The notes: a model not told the origin generated them from the sequence alone. DNA of 33,642 nt from CBDUXP01 sp965371225 [NCBI: uncultured bacterium] (GCA_965371225.1 CBDUXP010000041.1:1-33642); one strand, 5' to 3'; positions 14,851 to 22,920 are shown, counted from the stretch's first letter. Numbers and translations: made by a program.

Positions 14851-15501
14851 ATGCCCGCGGTCCCGCTCCTGCGAGTCGATAACGTGCGCGCCGCGCTCGG
14901 GCAGGGGGCGTGGTGCAGCGCCAGCTTCACCGTCCCGTCGGGTGGCCTCGTTCGCCTCACGGGACCGTCGGGGAGCGGCAAAACGACCCTACTGCGCACC
15001 CTGGCGCGATTGCATCCCCGCGCCGGCGGGGAACTCGCCTTGCGGGATCAGGCCGCGGACGCCGTCGCGCCGACCGTGTGGCGGCGGCAGGTGGCGTACG
15101 TGGCGCAGCGGCCGGCCATGCTGCGGGGAACGGTCGAGACCAACTTGCGGGCGGGGGCGGCGGTGGCGGCGGCTAACGGCCGGCCCCACGATCCCGCGGA
15201 GGCGGGACGCGTGTTGGATGCGCTTGGCCTTCCCACGTCGCTCTTAATGCAGGATGCGGGCACCATCTCCGGCGGCGAAGCCTCGCGAATTGCCGTGGCA
15301 CGTGCGTTGCTCGTGCAGCCCGCGGTCTTGTTGCTGGACGAATGTACGGCGGGGTTGGATGCCGCCGCGGCCGAGGCGCTCGTGAGGCTCGTCCGGCAAG
15401 TAGTAGAAGGGGAGCAGTGCGGGGCTGTGGTGGTGGCGCACACCACCGCGCCGTGGGATGACGCGTTCGGTGCTACCGTATCCGTGGAGCGCTTCTCGTG
15501 A
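14851..15501 (+). CDS. fetA: FetA/YbbL-type ABC transporter ATP-binding protein
   Basis: A 216-residue ATPase subunit with Walker A GPSGSGKTT, Q-loop VAYVAQRP, signature ISGGEASRIAVARALL, Walker B VLLLDECTAGLD (Cys in place of the common Pro after DE) and H-loop VVVAHTT. The partner permease directly follows with a 4-base GTGA overlap, which defines this as the FetAB (YbbLM) pair. In E. coli FetAB was reported to export iron and to help under oxidative stress; substrate identity in distant bacteria is less certain. The gene may be read from a leaderless transcript. Confidence 0.88.
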   Translation: MPAVPLLRVDNVRAALGQGAWCSASFTVPSGGLVRLTGPSGSGKTTLLRTLARLHPRAGGELALRDQAADAVAPTVWRRQVAYVAQRPAMLRGTVETNLRAGAAVAAANGRPHDPAEAGRVLDALGLPTSLLMQDAGTISGGEASRIAVARALLVQPAVLLLDECTAGLDAAAAEALVRLVRQVVEGEQCGAVVVAHTTAPWDDAFGATVSVERFS

Positions 15502-16325
15502 GCGGCGGCATCGTCCCTATCGGCACGTGGCAACTGGTCCTGTGTGTCACGTTCGTGGCCGTGGCGGGAGGGATCGCGGCGGCCATGCGCTTGGGGCTCC
15601 TGCGTTCGATCCTGTGGGCCACGGTGCGGACGGTGGTGCAACTCTCGCTGGTGGGGTACGTGCTCACGGGGTTGTTCGCGGTCAACCATCCGCTCCTGAT
15701 CGCCGGCGTGGTCACCCTCATGTGCCTCATCGCCGCGCGGGAATCCCGCGGGCGGGCGCCGAATGTCCCAGAGTACTCGGTCGGCCTCGCGTTTCTCGCG
15801 CTGACCGCCAGTACGTATCTCGTGGGGATCGTCACGTGCGTCCTGATCATCCGGCCGGAGCCGTGGTACACCGCGCGGATCGCCCTGCCCGTCGCGGGGT
15901 TGCTGCTGGGGAACGCGATGACGGGCATTACGCTCAGCGTCGACCGGCTCTATTCGGAGGTGCGCAGCCGGGCGGCCGAAGCGGAAACGTGGCTCGCGTT
16001 AGGCGCGACCCCGGCCGAAGCCGTGCGCGATTGTCAGCGGGAGGGTTTGCGGGCGGGGATGACGCCCATCATTAACGCCATGATGGTGGTGGGGATCGTG
16101 TCGCTGCCCGGCATGATGAGCGGCCAGATCCTGGGCGGCGTCGATCCCCTGGTGGCCGCGCGCTATCAGATCGTGGTCATGTTGATGATCGCCGCTGCCA
16201 GCGCTCTGGGATGTGTCATCTTCGTGCACTTCTCGCTTCGGCGGCTCTTTACCGCTGACGGCGCGCTCGCGCCGCACTTTCACCTCAGCGGACCTCCCGC
16301 GGCCGACGCGTCGCCTTCGCGTTAG
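15498..16325 (+). CDS. fetB: FetB/YbbM-type ABC transporter permease (UPF0014)
   Basis: The 275-residue, very hydrophobic protein has about seven membrane segments. UPF0014 hallmarks seen are RTVVQLSLVGYVL, MCLIAARESRGR, LLLGNAMTGITLSVDRLYSEV and the cytoplasmic coupling region LALGATPAEAVRD...AMTP-like followed by GIVSLPGMMSGQILGG. It starts at a GTG overlapping the fetA stop (GTGA), so the two are translationally coupled. The C-terminal ~20 residues are a polar tail. The stop overlaps the convergent porin stop by four bases, and no terminator is seen between the two transcription units. Confidence 0.9.
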   Translation: MSGGIVPIGTWQLVLCVTFVAVAGGIAAAMRLGLLRSILWATVRTVVQLSLVGYVLTGLFAVNHPLLIAGVVTLMCLIAARESRGRAPNVPEYSVGLAFLALTASTYLVGIVTCVLIIRPEPWYTARIALPVAGLLLGNAMTGITLSVDRLYSEVRSRAAEAETWLALGATPAEAVRDCQREGLRAGMTPIINAMMVVGIVSLPGMMSGQILGGVDPLVAARYQIVVMLMIAAASALGCVIFVHFSLRRLFTADGALAPHFHLSGPPAADASPSR

Positions 16326-17809
16326 AACTTCGTCTGCCACTCGAGCAGGAAGAAGTCCTGTTCGAGTTCGCCATCGCGGGCGGCGGTCACCGTGTCACTC
16401 TCGTGGTCCAGGTGCACCCAGTTGGCGCGGACGAGGCTGCGGTATTTCGGTAGGAGGTGGTAGGTCAGCCCCACGGTCGTGCCCCACATCTCCGCGTCGA
16501 GCACGTCTCCGTATTGCACGTACTCGTACTTGAACACCGCCTGCAGCGTGTCTTCAACGAGCCAATAGCTCGGGACCAGGTGGAATCCCCAGAACTCATC
16601 GTCCCGCGCCAGGATGACGTCGTCACTCAGGCCGCCGACCACGAAGCCGGTGCCGGCCCCCGGGCTCGGGGCGAAGGAATCCCGCACGTCGTAGTCCGCG
16701 TAGAGGAATTCGCCCAGGAGGCCGAACCGCCCTACTTCCAGCGAGGCGTCGCCCGTCAGCAGCAGGCGATGGCCCCGGTAGCGGATTTCGCCGTCCTGCC
16801 CGTTGACGAACACCGGGTCGGCGATGTCGAAGCCCGCATCCACGCCGCCGAACGGATCATTCGCACCGTTCCCGTCCACCGACCCCGCAATAGCTCCGCC
16901 CAAGAGAAGACTCGCCTGGCCATACCGCGTGTCGGCACCGTCGATGACCCGGTACTCCGCTCGACCGGCCCAGGCAAACGCGTCGTTGTCGTCCTCATTC
17001 TCGCCCGTCCCGTTGAACAGACCCACGTAGGCCGCCGCCCGCCCGCCGGCGAGCTGCTCGTTGTACGCCATGACGCCGACCTCGCGGCCGACGGTCAATT
17101 CGTTCACGAATTGCGACCGCGCAATCGTAAGGCGTTTGGTAGAAGATGTGGTCTCTTCCTTGCTGAACTGGATCTTGAACAGCCCGCCCCGCACCCAGGT
17201 GCCGTCGAGCATGGTGCCGTCCAGAAACGCCGGCTGGTGCTCCGCATACGCAGCGTTGAAGTTGAGTGCATCCAATGCGCCGGGATCGTCAATGCCATCG
17301 CCGTCGAACTGCAGCAGGTACTTCGTGCGCGGGCCCGCATAGCCGCTAACCTTGACGCGCGCCCGGCGCATGCTGAATCCGTCCGTCTGCCGGAAATCGC
17401 TCGTCTCGAACCCGCCGATCCCGCTGGCGCGATCACCGGCGGCGTTGGCTCCCGCGTCGTTGTCGCTGACCGAGGCCAGCAGGTGAATGTACCCGCCGAT
17501 GTGCATGGAGTCGGCCAGACTCGTATGCACGATCGCCTTGTCGGCCGTGGCCACGTCTTCGAACTGGGTGGTGGTCACGGTTTCGGCGTGCACCCGGACT
17601 TCGTCCAGCACGTCGCGCTTGAGTTGCTCGTGCTCGAGCACCGCCTTCTCGCGCAGGTCGCGGGCCTGATCGGGCGTGAGCTGTCCGCCCTGTTCGAGAA
17701 TGGTGATGAGGTCTTCGGCGACGGTCCCCGCGTGAACCGGGCCGCTGCCGATGGTGGCGGCGCAGAAGGCGGAAAGCAGATAGGCAAGGATACGGGTTCG
17801 CTGAGACAT
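16322..17809 (-). CDS. Outer-membrane porin, phosphate-selective OprO/OprP type
   Basis: A 495-residue outer-membrane beta-barrel. It has a signal peptide ending GSGPVHA at about residue 27, a Gln/Glu-rich helical segment (about 30-75: LITILEQGGQLTPDQARDLREKA) like the periplasmic coiled coil of this porin family, then alternating barrel strands such as RRARVKVSGYAGPRTKYLLQFDGD and WVRGGLFKIQFSKEE. The final residues LLEWQTKF end in Phe, the C-terminal signal for BAM insertion. The ATG at 17809 was preferred over 17842 because GGAGGA sits directly before it and the signal peptide then begins MSQRTRI. Anion selectivity is inferred from family only. A promoter with a palindromic operator lies upstream, suggesting repression under some nutrient or metal condition. 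Confidence 0.9.
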   Translation of the reverse strand: MSQRTRILAYLLSAFCAATIGSGPVHAGTVAEDLITILEQGGQLTPDQARDLREKAVLEHEQLKRDVLDEVRVHAETVTTTQFEDVATADKAIVHTSLADSMHIGGYIHLLASVSDNDAGANAAGDRASGIGGFETSDFRQTDGFSMRRARVKVSGYAGPRTKYLLQFDGDGIDDPGALDALNFNAAYAEHQPAFLDGTMLDGTWVRGGLFKIQFSKEETTSSTKRLTIARSQFVNELTVGREVGVMAYNEQLAGGRAAAYVGLFNGTGENEDDNDAFAWAGRAEYRVIDGADTRYGQASLLLGGAIAGSVDGNGANDPFGGVDAGFDIADPVFVNGQDGEIRYRGHRLLLTGDASLEVGRFGLLGEFLYADYDVRDSFAPSPGAGTGFVVGGLSDDVILARDDEFWGFHLVPSYWLVEDTLQAVFKYEYVQYGDVLDAEMWGTTVGLTYHLLPKYRSLVRANWVHLDHESDTVTAARDGELEQDFFLLEWQTKF

Positions 17810-17824
17810 GTCTCCTCCACAGCA

Positions 17825-17843
17825 ATTGCGATTGAGTCGCAAT
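17825..17843. promoter_or_regulatory. Palindromic operator candidate at the porin promoter
   Basis: ATTGCGA and TCGCAAT form a perfect 7-5-7 inverted repeat that touches the -10 hexamer and covers the predicted transcription start. Its AT-richness stands out in this high-GC sequence. The regulator is unknown; a metal- or redox-responsive repressor is a guess. Confidence 0.5.
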
Positions 17844-17870
17844 CATACTAAAGCGACAATCAGAAGTCTA
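17842..17870 (-). promoter_or_regulatory. Sigma70-type promoter of the porin gene
   Basis: On the minus strand TAGACT and TATGAT are separated by 17 bases (4 of 6 and 5 of 6 consensus matches). The predicted start lies about 25 bases before the ATG, leaving a short leader that includes the GGAGGA ribosome-binding site. Confidence 0.5.
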
Positions 17871-17925
17871 CCCCACGGTCTGATAAAAGTCACCTGAGTG
17901 GTCCGCCCGGCCCCCAGCCCTCTCA

Positions 17926-17948
17926 GGGCCCCGTTCTCAGGGGGGCCC
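17926..17948. terminator. GC-rich hairpin between the methyltransferase and porin genes
   Basis: GGGCCCC and GGGGCCC are separated by 9 bases, giving a strong 7-bp stem downstream of the methyltransferase stop. No U-run follows on the minus strand, so termination is possible but unproven. Confidence 0.3.
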
Positions 17949-18014
17949 CGCCCTGGCTATCTCAACGAAGCAGCCCGGGGGGCCGTGCCCTGCCAGGTGC
18001 TTAGCGGGCGATGC

Positions 18015-18653
18015 TCACAGGCTCCGACGTGACAATCCGGCCACATCTACCGGCCGGGTCTTCGCCTCGGCAGGTGGAATGATGACCTGGTGCGGGTCGT
18101 GGCGCTTGTCCACCTGGAGCACGTAACAGACTTCCATGGCCGGGAGCCAATGGCAGAAGAATCGGTCGTACACGAGCGGCGCCAGGTTGATGATGTGGCT
18201 GATCCACCGGATGGGCGGCCAATTGTCGAACACGAACCACCGCTTTTCCATGATGAGCGGGAACCCGGCGCCGTAGTTCGTCGCGTGCTCCAGCTTCCAG
18301 CGCTCGTGCCACTTGGGTTCGCCGACGATTTTCGTGTAGCCATCGAACGTGCGGTAACCGAAGGGCACCTTGTGGTCCGGATCGCCGAACCACTTGGTAG
18401 AGGGAAAGTAGCTCGCCTTGACGATGATGCGCCCCCCGTCTTTCGTGATACGCACCAACTCCATCAGCGTGGCGTGAAAGTTCGGGATATGCGCCAGCAC
18501 GTGGTCACTGAACACCTCGTCGAAGCTGTCGTCCAGAAACGGATACGGATACTGCGCAAGATTGGCGCGCACCTGCAGGCCGGGGTCCGGCACGATATCC
18601 AGGTTGACGTACCCCGCCCGGATCACGCTGCCGCTGCCGATATTCAGCTTCAT
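18015..18653 (-). CDS. Class I SAM-dependent methyltransferase (type 11-like)
   Basis: A 212-residue protein opening with the SAM-binding motif LNIGSG (residues 3-8), then VNLDIVPDP, the acidic residue after beta-2, and DDSFDEVFSDHVLAHIPN, the post-motif II region of Methyltransf_11 proteins. GGRIIVKASYF corresponds to motif III. Such enzymes often methylate sugars, lipids or small metabolites; the substrate is unknown. It begins 19 bases after the hydrolase stop and is probably its operon partner. No convincing Shine-Dalgarno is seen. Confidence 0.85.
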   Translation of the reverse strand: MKLNIGSGSVIRAGYVNLDIVPDPGLQVRANLAQYPYPFLDDSFDEVFSDHVLAHIPNFHATLMELVRITKDGGRIIVKASYFPSTKWFGDPDHKVPFGYRTFDGYTKIVGEPKWHERWKLEHATNYGAGFPLIMEKRWFVFDNWPPIRWISHIINLAPLVYDRFFCHWLPAMEVCYVLQVDKRHDPHQVIIPPAEAKTRPVDVAGLSRRSL

Positions 18654-18672
18654 GCGGGGGCGGCGTCCTGGG

Positions 18673-19488
18673 CTAGCCGCAGGGGACCGGCGCGGGGATG
18701 CCCAGGGCGTCGGCGAGGACCGCGTTGAAGGCGTCCGGATACTCCATGTTGCAGATGTGGCCGGCGCCGCCGATCTCGTGGTAGCGCGCGCCGGGAATCC
18801 GATCGCGCAGGTCGATGCCCAGCACGGTCGGCGTGACCCGGTCGTCTTCCCCGAAAATGATCGTGGTGGGGGCGTCGATCTCCCCGAGCCGCTCCCGCAC
18901 GTTGAACGAGAACGTGGCCCGGGCCGCGCGGCGGTAGTGGGTCGGGTTGTTCCGCGCGACCTCGCCGATGACGTAGTCGCGGAGCGCGGGGTCGACCCGG
19001 TCCGTGAACGCGTTGGTGATGCGCGTCCGCGCGACCTCCGCCATCGGCGCCGTCTCGATCTGCTCCAGGGCCGGTGCGGCCATCTGGAACAGCGCCGCCG
19101 GCAGCCCCGCCAGCGTGTCCACCAGCACCAGCTCCGCCAGGCGCGCCGGATGAGTCAGCGCAAACTGGAGCGCGACGGTCCCGCCCATGCTGAGACCCAC
19201 CAGCGCCGCGCGCGGGATGTCGAGCAACTCCAGTAACTCCGCCACGTCCTGCGCCATATCGGCCGTGGTCCAATCCCGGTCCGGCGCCGTGGATTCGCCC
19301 GCCCCGCGGCAATCAAGCGCGAGCACGCGCCGGTGCCTGGCCAGCCAGGGAATCTGCAGGATCCAATTGCGCCACGAGCCGCCCAATCCGTGAATGAGCA
19401 CCACCGGCGGTTCGGGGGCCTCCCACGGCAGGGTGTAATCGATATCTTGATAGTGGAGCCGGCATTCCGGCAAGTCGGCAACGGGCAT
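18673..19488 (-). CDS. Alpha/beta-fold hydrolase
   Basis: The 271-residue protein has the catalytic set of the fold: oxyanion-region HGLGGSWRNW, nucleophile elbow VGLSMGGT (Ser near residue 98), acid in IFGEDDRVTP and His in GGAGHICNMEYP. The layout resembles 3-oxoadipate enol-lactonase and related esterases, but no ring-cleavage genes are nearby and the substrate cannot be named. GGAG lies 6 bases before the ATG. It is divergent from the ketopantoate-reductase-like gene, sharing an AT-rich promoter gap, and precedes the methyltransferase by 19 bases. Confidence 0.88.
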   Translation of the reverse strand: MPVADLPECRLHYQDIDYTLPWEAPEPPVVLIHGLGGSWRNWILQIPWLARHRRVLALDCRGAGESTAPDRDWTTADMAQDVAELLELLDIPRAALVGLSMGGTVALQFALTHPARLAELVLVDTLAGLPAALFQMAAPALEQIETAPMAEVARTRITNAFTDRVDPALRDYVIGEVARNNPTHYRRAARATFSFNVRERLGEIDAPTTIIFGEDDRVTPTVLGIDLRDRIPGARYHEIGGAGHICNMEYPDAFNAVLADALGIPAPVPCG

Positions 19489-19510
19489 GGGCTACTCCAG
19501 GGTGCGGGCG

Positions 19511-19544
19511 ACTCATTAATATATATAAAGGTTATAGATAGAGG
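19511..19544. promoter_or_regulatory. AT-rich divergent promoter region
   Basis: A run containing ATTAATATATATAAAGG and TTATAGATAG is nearly free of G+C in a high-GC neighbourhood. It sits between the divergent hydrolase and reductase genes. Several -10-like hexamers occur on both strands (TATAGA on plus, TATAAC and TATATT on minus), so exact promoters cannot be chosen by eye. Confidence 0.4.
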
Positions 19545-19592
19545 ATGCCGCGCCGCTGGCCTGGCGCGGACGAAGGACGCACGGAACACGGG

Positions 19593-20534
19593 ATGATCTG
19601 GATGTATGGGGCCGGCGCGGTCGGCTCGGCCATCGGCGGGCTGTTGGCCGCGGGGGGGAACGACGTGACCCTCATCGGCCGCGACCCGCACATGGCGGCC
19701 ATCAACGGTGCGGGGCTGCACATGGACGGCATCTGGGGCGCCCACCACGTGACCGACCACCTGCGCGCGGTGGTGGCCCCGCCGACCGGGGAGCAACCCG
19801 ACTTGGTGTTCGTCGTGGTGAAGAGTTATGACACGGCGGCGGCGGGGGCGGATCTGGCGGGCCGCATCGGACCGGACACCACGGTCGTCAGCCTGCAGAA
19901 CGGCGTGGGCAATGTGGAGGTGCTACAGAAGCTGCTCGGCCCGGAGCGCGTGGTGGCGGGGATGGTCATCATTGGCTTCGAGATTCCCGGGCCGGGGCGG
20001 GTGACGGTCACGGTCGAGGCGGATGCGATTCGGCTGGGCCGCCCTGGTGGTGCGCCCGATGCCGCCGTGCATCGGGCCGTGGGACTGCTTACGGGAGCGG
20101 GGATGCGTGCGGAGGCCGACCCGGAGATCGAGCGCGTGCAGTGGGGCAAGGTGTTATACAACAGCGCGCTCAATCCCCTCGGGGCCATCCTGGGCTGCCA
20201 TTACGGTGCGCTGCTGGCCGCGGAATCGTGGAGCATCATCGAACAGATCATCGGCGAGGCATTCGCCGTGTTCGCCGGTGCGGATCTCCGGGCGCCGTGG
20301 CCGGACGCCGCCGCGTACCTGCGGTACTTGCGCGAGGTGCAGGTGCCGGCCACGTTCGAGCACCGGCCCTCCATGCTGACGGACTTGGCAACGCGCGGTA
20401 AGACGGAGATCGACGTAATGAACGGCGCGCTCGTTGCCGCAGGCGCCCGGGCCGGGGTGCCGACCCCCGTGAACTCCGCGCTCTGCCAACTGATCCGCGC
20501 GCTGGCGGCGCGGGCGGACGGGGGCTACTCGTAA
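19593..20534 (+). CDS. 2-dehydropantoate 2-reductase family protein (PanE/ApbA-like)
   Basis: Members reduce ketopantoate to pantoate with NADPH in coenzyme A synthesis. Seen are an N-terminal GAGAVG nucleotide motif (residues 6-11), VVVKSYDT, SLQNGVGN, and the C-terminal catalytic block KVLYNSALNPLGAILG with the conserved Lys and Asn. Length is 313 residues from the ATG at 19593, chosen because the GAGAVG motif should lie within a few residues of the start; 19602 is also possible. No other pantothenate genes are nearby, and many family members act on other 2-oxo acids, so panE is not asserted. Its 3' end overlaps the convergent thioredoxin-reductase-like gene by 10 bases. Confidence 0.88.
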   Translation: MIWMYGAGAVGSAIGGLLAAGGNDVTLIGRDPHMAAINGAGLHMDGIWGAHHVTDHLRAVVAPPTGEQPDLVFVVVKSYDTAAAGADLAGRIGPDTTVVSLQNGVGNVEVLQKLLGPERVVAGMVIIGFEIPGPGRVTVTVEADAIRLGRPGGAPDAAVHRAVGLLTGAGMRAEADPEIERVQWGKVLYNSALNPLGAILGCHYGALLAAESWSIIEQIIGEAFAVFAGADLRAPWPDAAAYLRYLREVQVPATFEHRPSMLTDLATRGKTEIDVMNGALVAAGARAGVPTPVNSALCQLIRALAARADGGYS

Positions 20535-21490
20535 TCCCGGCGGTGACTGCCGCGGGCGTTGAGATACTTGTCTGCACTCAAGGCCGCAATGCAGCCTTGA
20601 GCCGCCGCGACCACCGCCTGCTGCACTTCATTGCAGGTGATGTCGCCGCAGGCGAACACGCCGGGCAGGTTGGTGTGCATGTGCGCGTCCACCGCTACAT
20701 GTCCCTCGGGTGAGAGGGTCAGCGCCCCGTTCACGTAGTCCACGATCGGCTTGTTGCCTGCCGTGTAGATGAACACCCCCGCGGCGGGGATGGTGACCTC
20801 CTCGCGCGCCGGGTCCCGCACCAGGACCGCCGTTACGGATTCGCCGCCGTGCACCTCGAGTAGGCGGTGGCGCGGCAGGCGTTCGACATTTGGTTGCACG
20901 TCCAGCCGTGCCTGCAGCTCCGGGGCCACGTCCAGCGTGCGCGTGGGGTAGGCGTACAGCACCCGCCCGGCGAAGCGGGCCGCATAGAGCGCTTCCTCCG
21001 CCGCTTCCTCGTTGCCCCCGTAGACAAAGACCGTCTGCGCCCGAAAGAACGCGGCGTCGCACGTGGCGCAGTAACTGACCCCGCGGCCCAGGAATTCCTG
21101 TTCGCCGGGCACCGTGCTAGCGCGTCCCATGGCGCCCGTACACAGGATCACGGCGCGGGCGTGGTACTCCTCGCCCTCGCCGGTCATGAGCGTTTTGTCC
21201 TCGTCGGCCAGGCGCGCGCCGACGATGCGGCGTTTGACGATCGTCGCGCCGTACACCTGCGCGTGGTCCCACATGAGCGTGAGCAACTCGGCCCCGGTGA
21301 GCACGTCCTGCACGCCCGGATAGTTGCCGATCTTCTGGGTGACTCCGAGCGCGCCGTGCGTGAGCCCCTTGTCGAGCACCAGTGTGGAGAGGTCGGCGCG
21401 CGCGGCGTACAACGCCGCCGTGGCGCCCGCGGGGCCGCCACCCACGATCGCCACGTCCCAGTGGCGTTGGCTTTGCGGCGTGTCCGTCAT
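20525..21490 (-). CDS. Thioredoxin-reductase-like flavoprotein lacking the NADPH motif
   Basis: A 321-residue FAD/dithiol oxidoreductase: FAD motif VAIVGGGPAGATAA at the N-terminus, redox-active CATC (Cys141, Cys144) in GVSYCATCDAAFF, and the FAD-binding GVFACGDI near the end. The second nucleotide domain is unusual: GGN-EEAAEEA replaces GGGDSAxEEA, and YAYPTRTLD stands where NADPH-dependent enzymes have HRRxxFRA. Binding of the NADPH 2'-phosphate is therefore unlikely. By comparison with ferredoxin- or flavin-dependent reductases and other divergent homologues, NADH, ferredoxin or another donor is possible. No thioredoxin gene adjoins. No Shine-Dalgarno is present; a perfect palindrome ends five bases before the ATG. 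Confidence 0.88.
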   Translation of the reverse strand: MTDTPQSQRHWDVAIVGGGPAGATAALYAARADLSTLVLDKGLTHGALGVTQKIGNYPGVQDVLTGAELLTLMWDHAQVYGATIVKRRIVGARLADEDKTLMTGEGEEYHARAVILCTGAMGRASTVPGEQEFLGRGVSYCATCDAAFFRAQTVFVYGGNEEAAEEALYAARFAGRVLYAYPTRTLDVAPELQARLDVQPNVERLPRHRLLEVHGGESVTAVLVRDPAREEVTIPAAGVFIYTAGNKPIVDYVNGALTLSPEGHVAVDAHMHTNLPGVFACGDITCNEVQQAVVAAAQGCIAALSADKYLNARGSHRRDYE

Positions 21491-21495
21491 GGTCT

Positions 21496-21517
21496 GCGCA
21501 CGCCGCGCGGCGTGCGC
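21496..21517. repeat. Perfect 22-bp palindrome before the thioredoxin-reductase-like gene
   Basis: The half-site GCGCACGCCGC is followed without spacer by its exact reverse complement. It lies five bases upstream of the minus-strand ATG, in the place normally used by a ribosome-binding site. It may be an operator, an mRNA hairpin controlling initiation, or the end of the pilC transcript (no U-run). Confidence 0.6.
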
Positions 21518-21632
21518 TTCAAGTGTGTAACCCCCGGCGCGGGCGTGCTAGCTGGGGTGCAGCGCGAGACGCCGGATCGCCGTCCGGCCGGCCAAGCCCT
21601 GCCGGTGGGGCGGAGGGGTCGGGCGGGTCGCG

Positions 21633-22856
21633 TTACACCAAGTCGCCCATGCTGAAGATGGGCAGGTACATGGCCACGACGATAAACCCGATGATGCCGC
21701 CCAGGAGCACAATCATCGCCGGCTCGATCATCTGCAACAGGCCGTTGATGGTGATCTCGACCTCGCCGTCGTAGATGTCCGCCACCTTCAACAGCATGGT
21801 GTCCAGGTTACCGGTTTCCTCGCCGACGTCGATCATGTTCACCGCCATCATGGGGAAGGCGCCGCTGTCTTCCAGCGGTCCGGCGATCGTTTCCCCCTCG
21901 CGGATGGAGTCGTGGACCTCCCCGACGGCGTTCGCAATTACGCGGTTCGCGATGGTTTCGCGCACGATGCTGAGCGACTGCAGGATGGGCACCCCCGACG
22001 TGATGAGCGTCCCGAGCGTTCGGCAGAACCGCGCCACCCCGATCTTCCGCGTCAAGTCGCCGAACATGGGCAGTTTCAGAATGATGCGGTCTCGGACGTA
22101 GCACATGAACTCGAACTTGAACAAGACCTTCCAGAACATGTAGATCCCGAAGAAGTACAGGCCGAGGCGCCAGTAGTACACCTTCAACCACTCGCTGGTG
22201 TCCACCAGGAACTGGGTCGGGGCGGGGAGGGCGCCACCCAGGTCGGAGAAGATCTCGGCGAAGGTCGGTACCACCTTGAGCAACAGGAAGGTCACGATGC
22301 CGCCGGCGACGACGATGACGAAGATCGGGTACATCATCGCGCCCCGGACTTTGCGCTTCAGGAATTCGGCGCGCTCCGAGAACTCCGCCAGCCGCTGGAG
22401 CACCACTTCCAACATACCGCCGACTTCACCGGCGCGGACCATATTGACGTACAGGCGGTCATACGCCTTGGGGTGCTTGGCCAGTGATTCGGAGAACGTG
22501 GCGCCGCTCTGTACGTCGTTCACCAGCTTGTCCAGGATGTCCTTCAGCTTGGACGGGGGGGCCTGGTCGTACAGAATCGTGAGGCTGCGCAGGAGGGGGA
22601 GACCCGCGTCGATCAGCGTGGCCAGTTGCCGGGTCATCAGCGTCACTTCTTTGGACGTGACGCCGCCAATGTAAAAGCCGCTGAACCCCTTCTTCTTCTT
22701 CTTGCGGCCCATCTTCCCCGCGTCCTCCTTGACGGAGGTGGGGTACAGGCCGCGCCCGCGGACTTCATTAATAGCCAGCGCGAGGGTTTCGGATTCGACG
22801 ACGCCGGTCACTTCCTCTCCGGCCTGGTCCGTCGCGCGATACGAGAAAATCGGCAT
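21633..22856 (-). CDS. pilC: Type IV pilus / type II secretion inner-membrane platform protein (PilC/GspF)
   Basis: The 407-residue length and architecture are typical: an N-terminal soluble region (YRATDQAGEEVTGVVES), then two T2SSF domains. Each starts with a helical bundle (MTRQLATLIDAGLPLLRSL and CRTLGTLITSGVPILQSL) and contains a conserved Gly-Glu motif (VRAGEVGGMLE, IDVGEETGNLD), with membrane helices near 170-195, 220-240 and 375-400. It forms the inner-membrane platform that the PilB/PilT or GspE motor turns. No motor, pilin or secretin gene adjoins, so it is an orphan here. PilC is chosen over GspF on overall resemblance, not on context. AGGAGG lies 5 bases before the ATG, directly after a long leader hairpin. 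Confidence 0.93.
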   Translation of the reverse strand: MPIFSYRATDQAGEEVTGVVESETLALAINEVRGRGLYPTSVKEDAGKMGRKKKKKGFSGFYIGGVTSKEVTLMTRQLATLIDAGLPLLRSLTILYDQAPPSKLKDILDKLVNDVQSGATFSESLAKHPKAYDRLYVNMVRAGEVGGMLEVVLQRLAEFSERAEFLKRKVRGAMMYPIFVIVVAGGIVTFLLLKVVPTFAEIFSDLGGALPAPTQFLVDTSEWLKVYYWRLGLYFFGIYMFWKVLFKFEFMCYVRDRIILKLPMFGDLTRKIGVARFCRTLGTLITSGVPILQSLSIVRETIANRVIANAVGEVHDSIREGETIAGPLEDSGAFPMMAVNMIDVGEETGNLDTMLLKVADIYDGEVEITINGLLQMIEPAMIVLLGGIIGFIVVAMYLPIFSMGDLV

Positions 22857-22867
22857 AGCATCCTCCT

Positions 22868-22901
22868 GTCCGGGGTGCAGCGCGCTACATTCCCCCCGGA
22901 C
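22868..22901 (-). promoter_or_regulatory. Long leader hairpin of pilC next to the ribosome-binding site
   Basis: On the minus strand GTCCGGGG pairs perfectly with CCCCGGAC, and inside this TGTAG pairs with CTGCA around a CGCG loop, with a 4-base GGAA bulge on one side. The stem of about 13 pairs ends immediately before AGGAGG. It has the position of a translation-control or mRNA-stabilising element. Confidence 0.5.
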
Positions 22902-22920
22902 GGATACGCAACTCTCCTTA

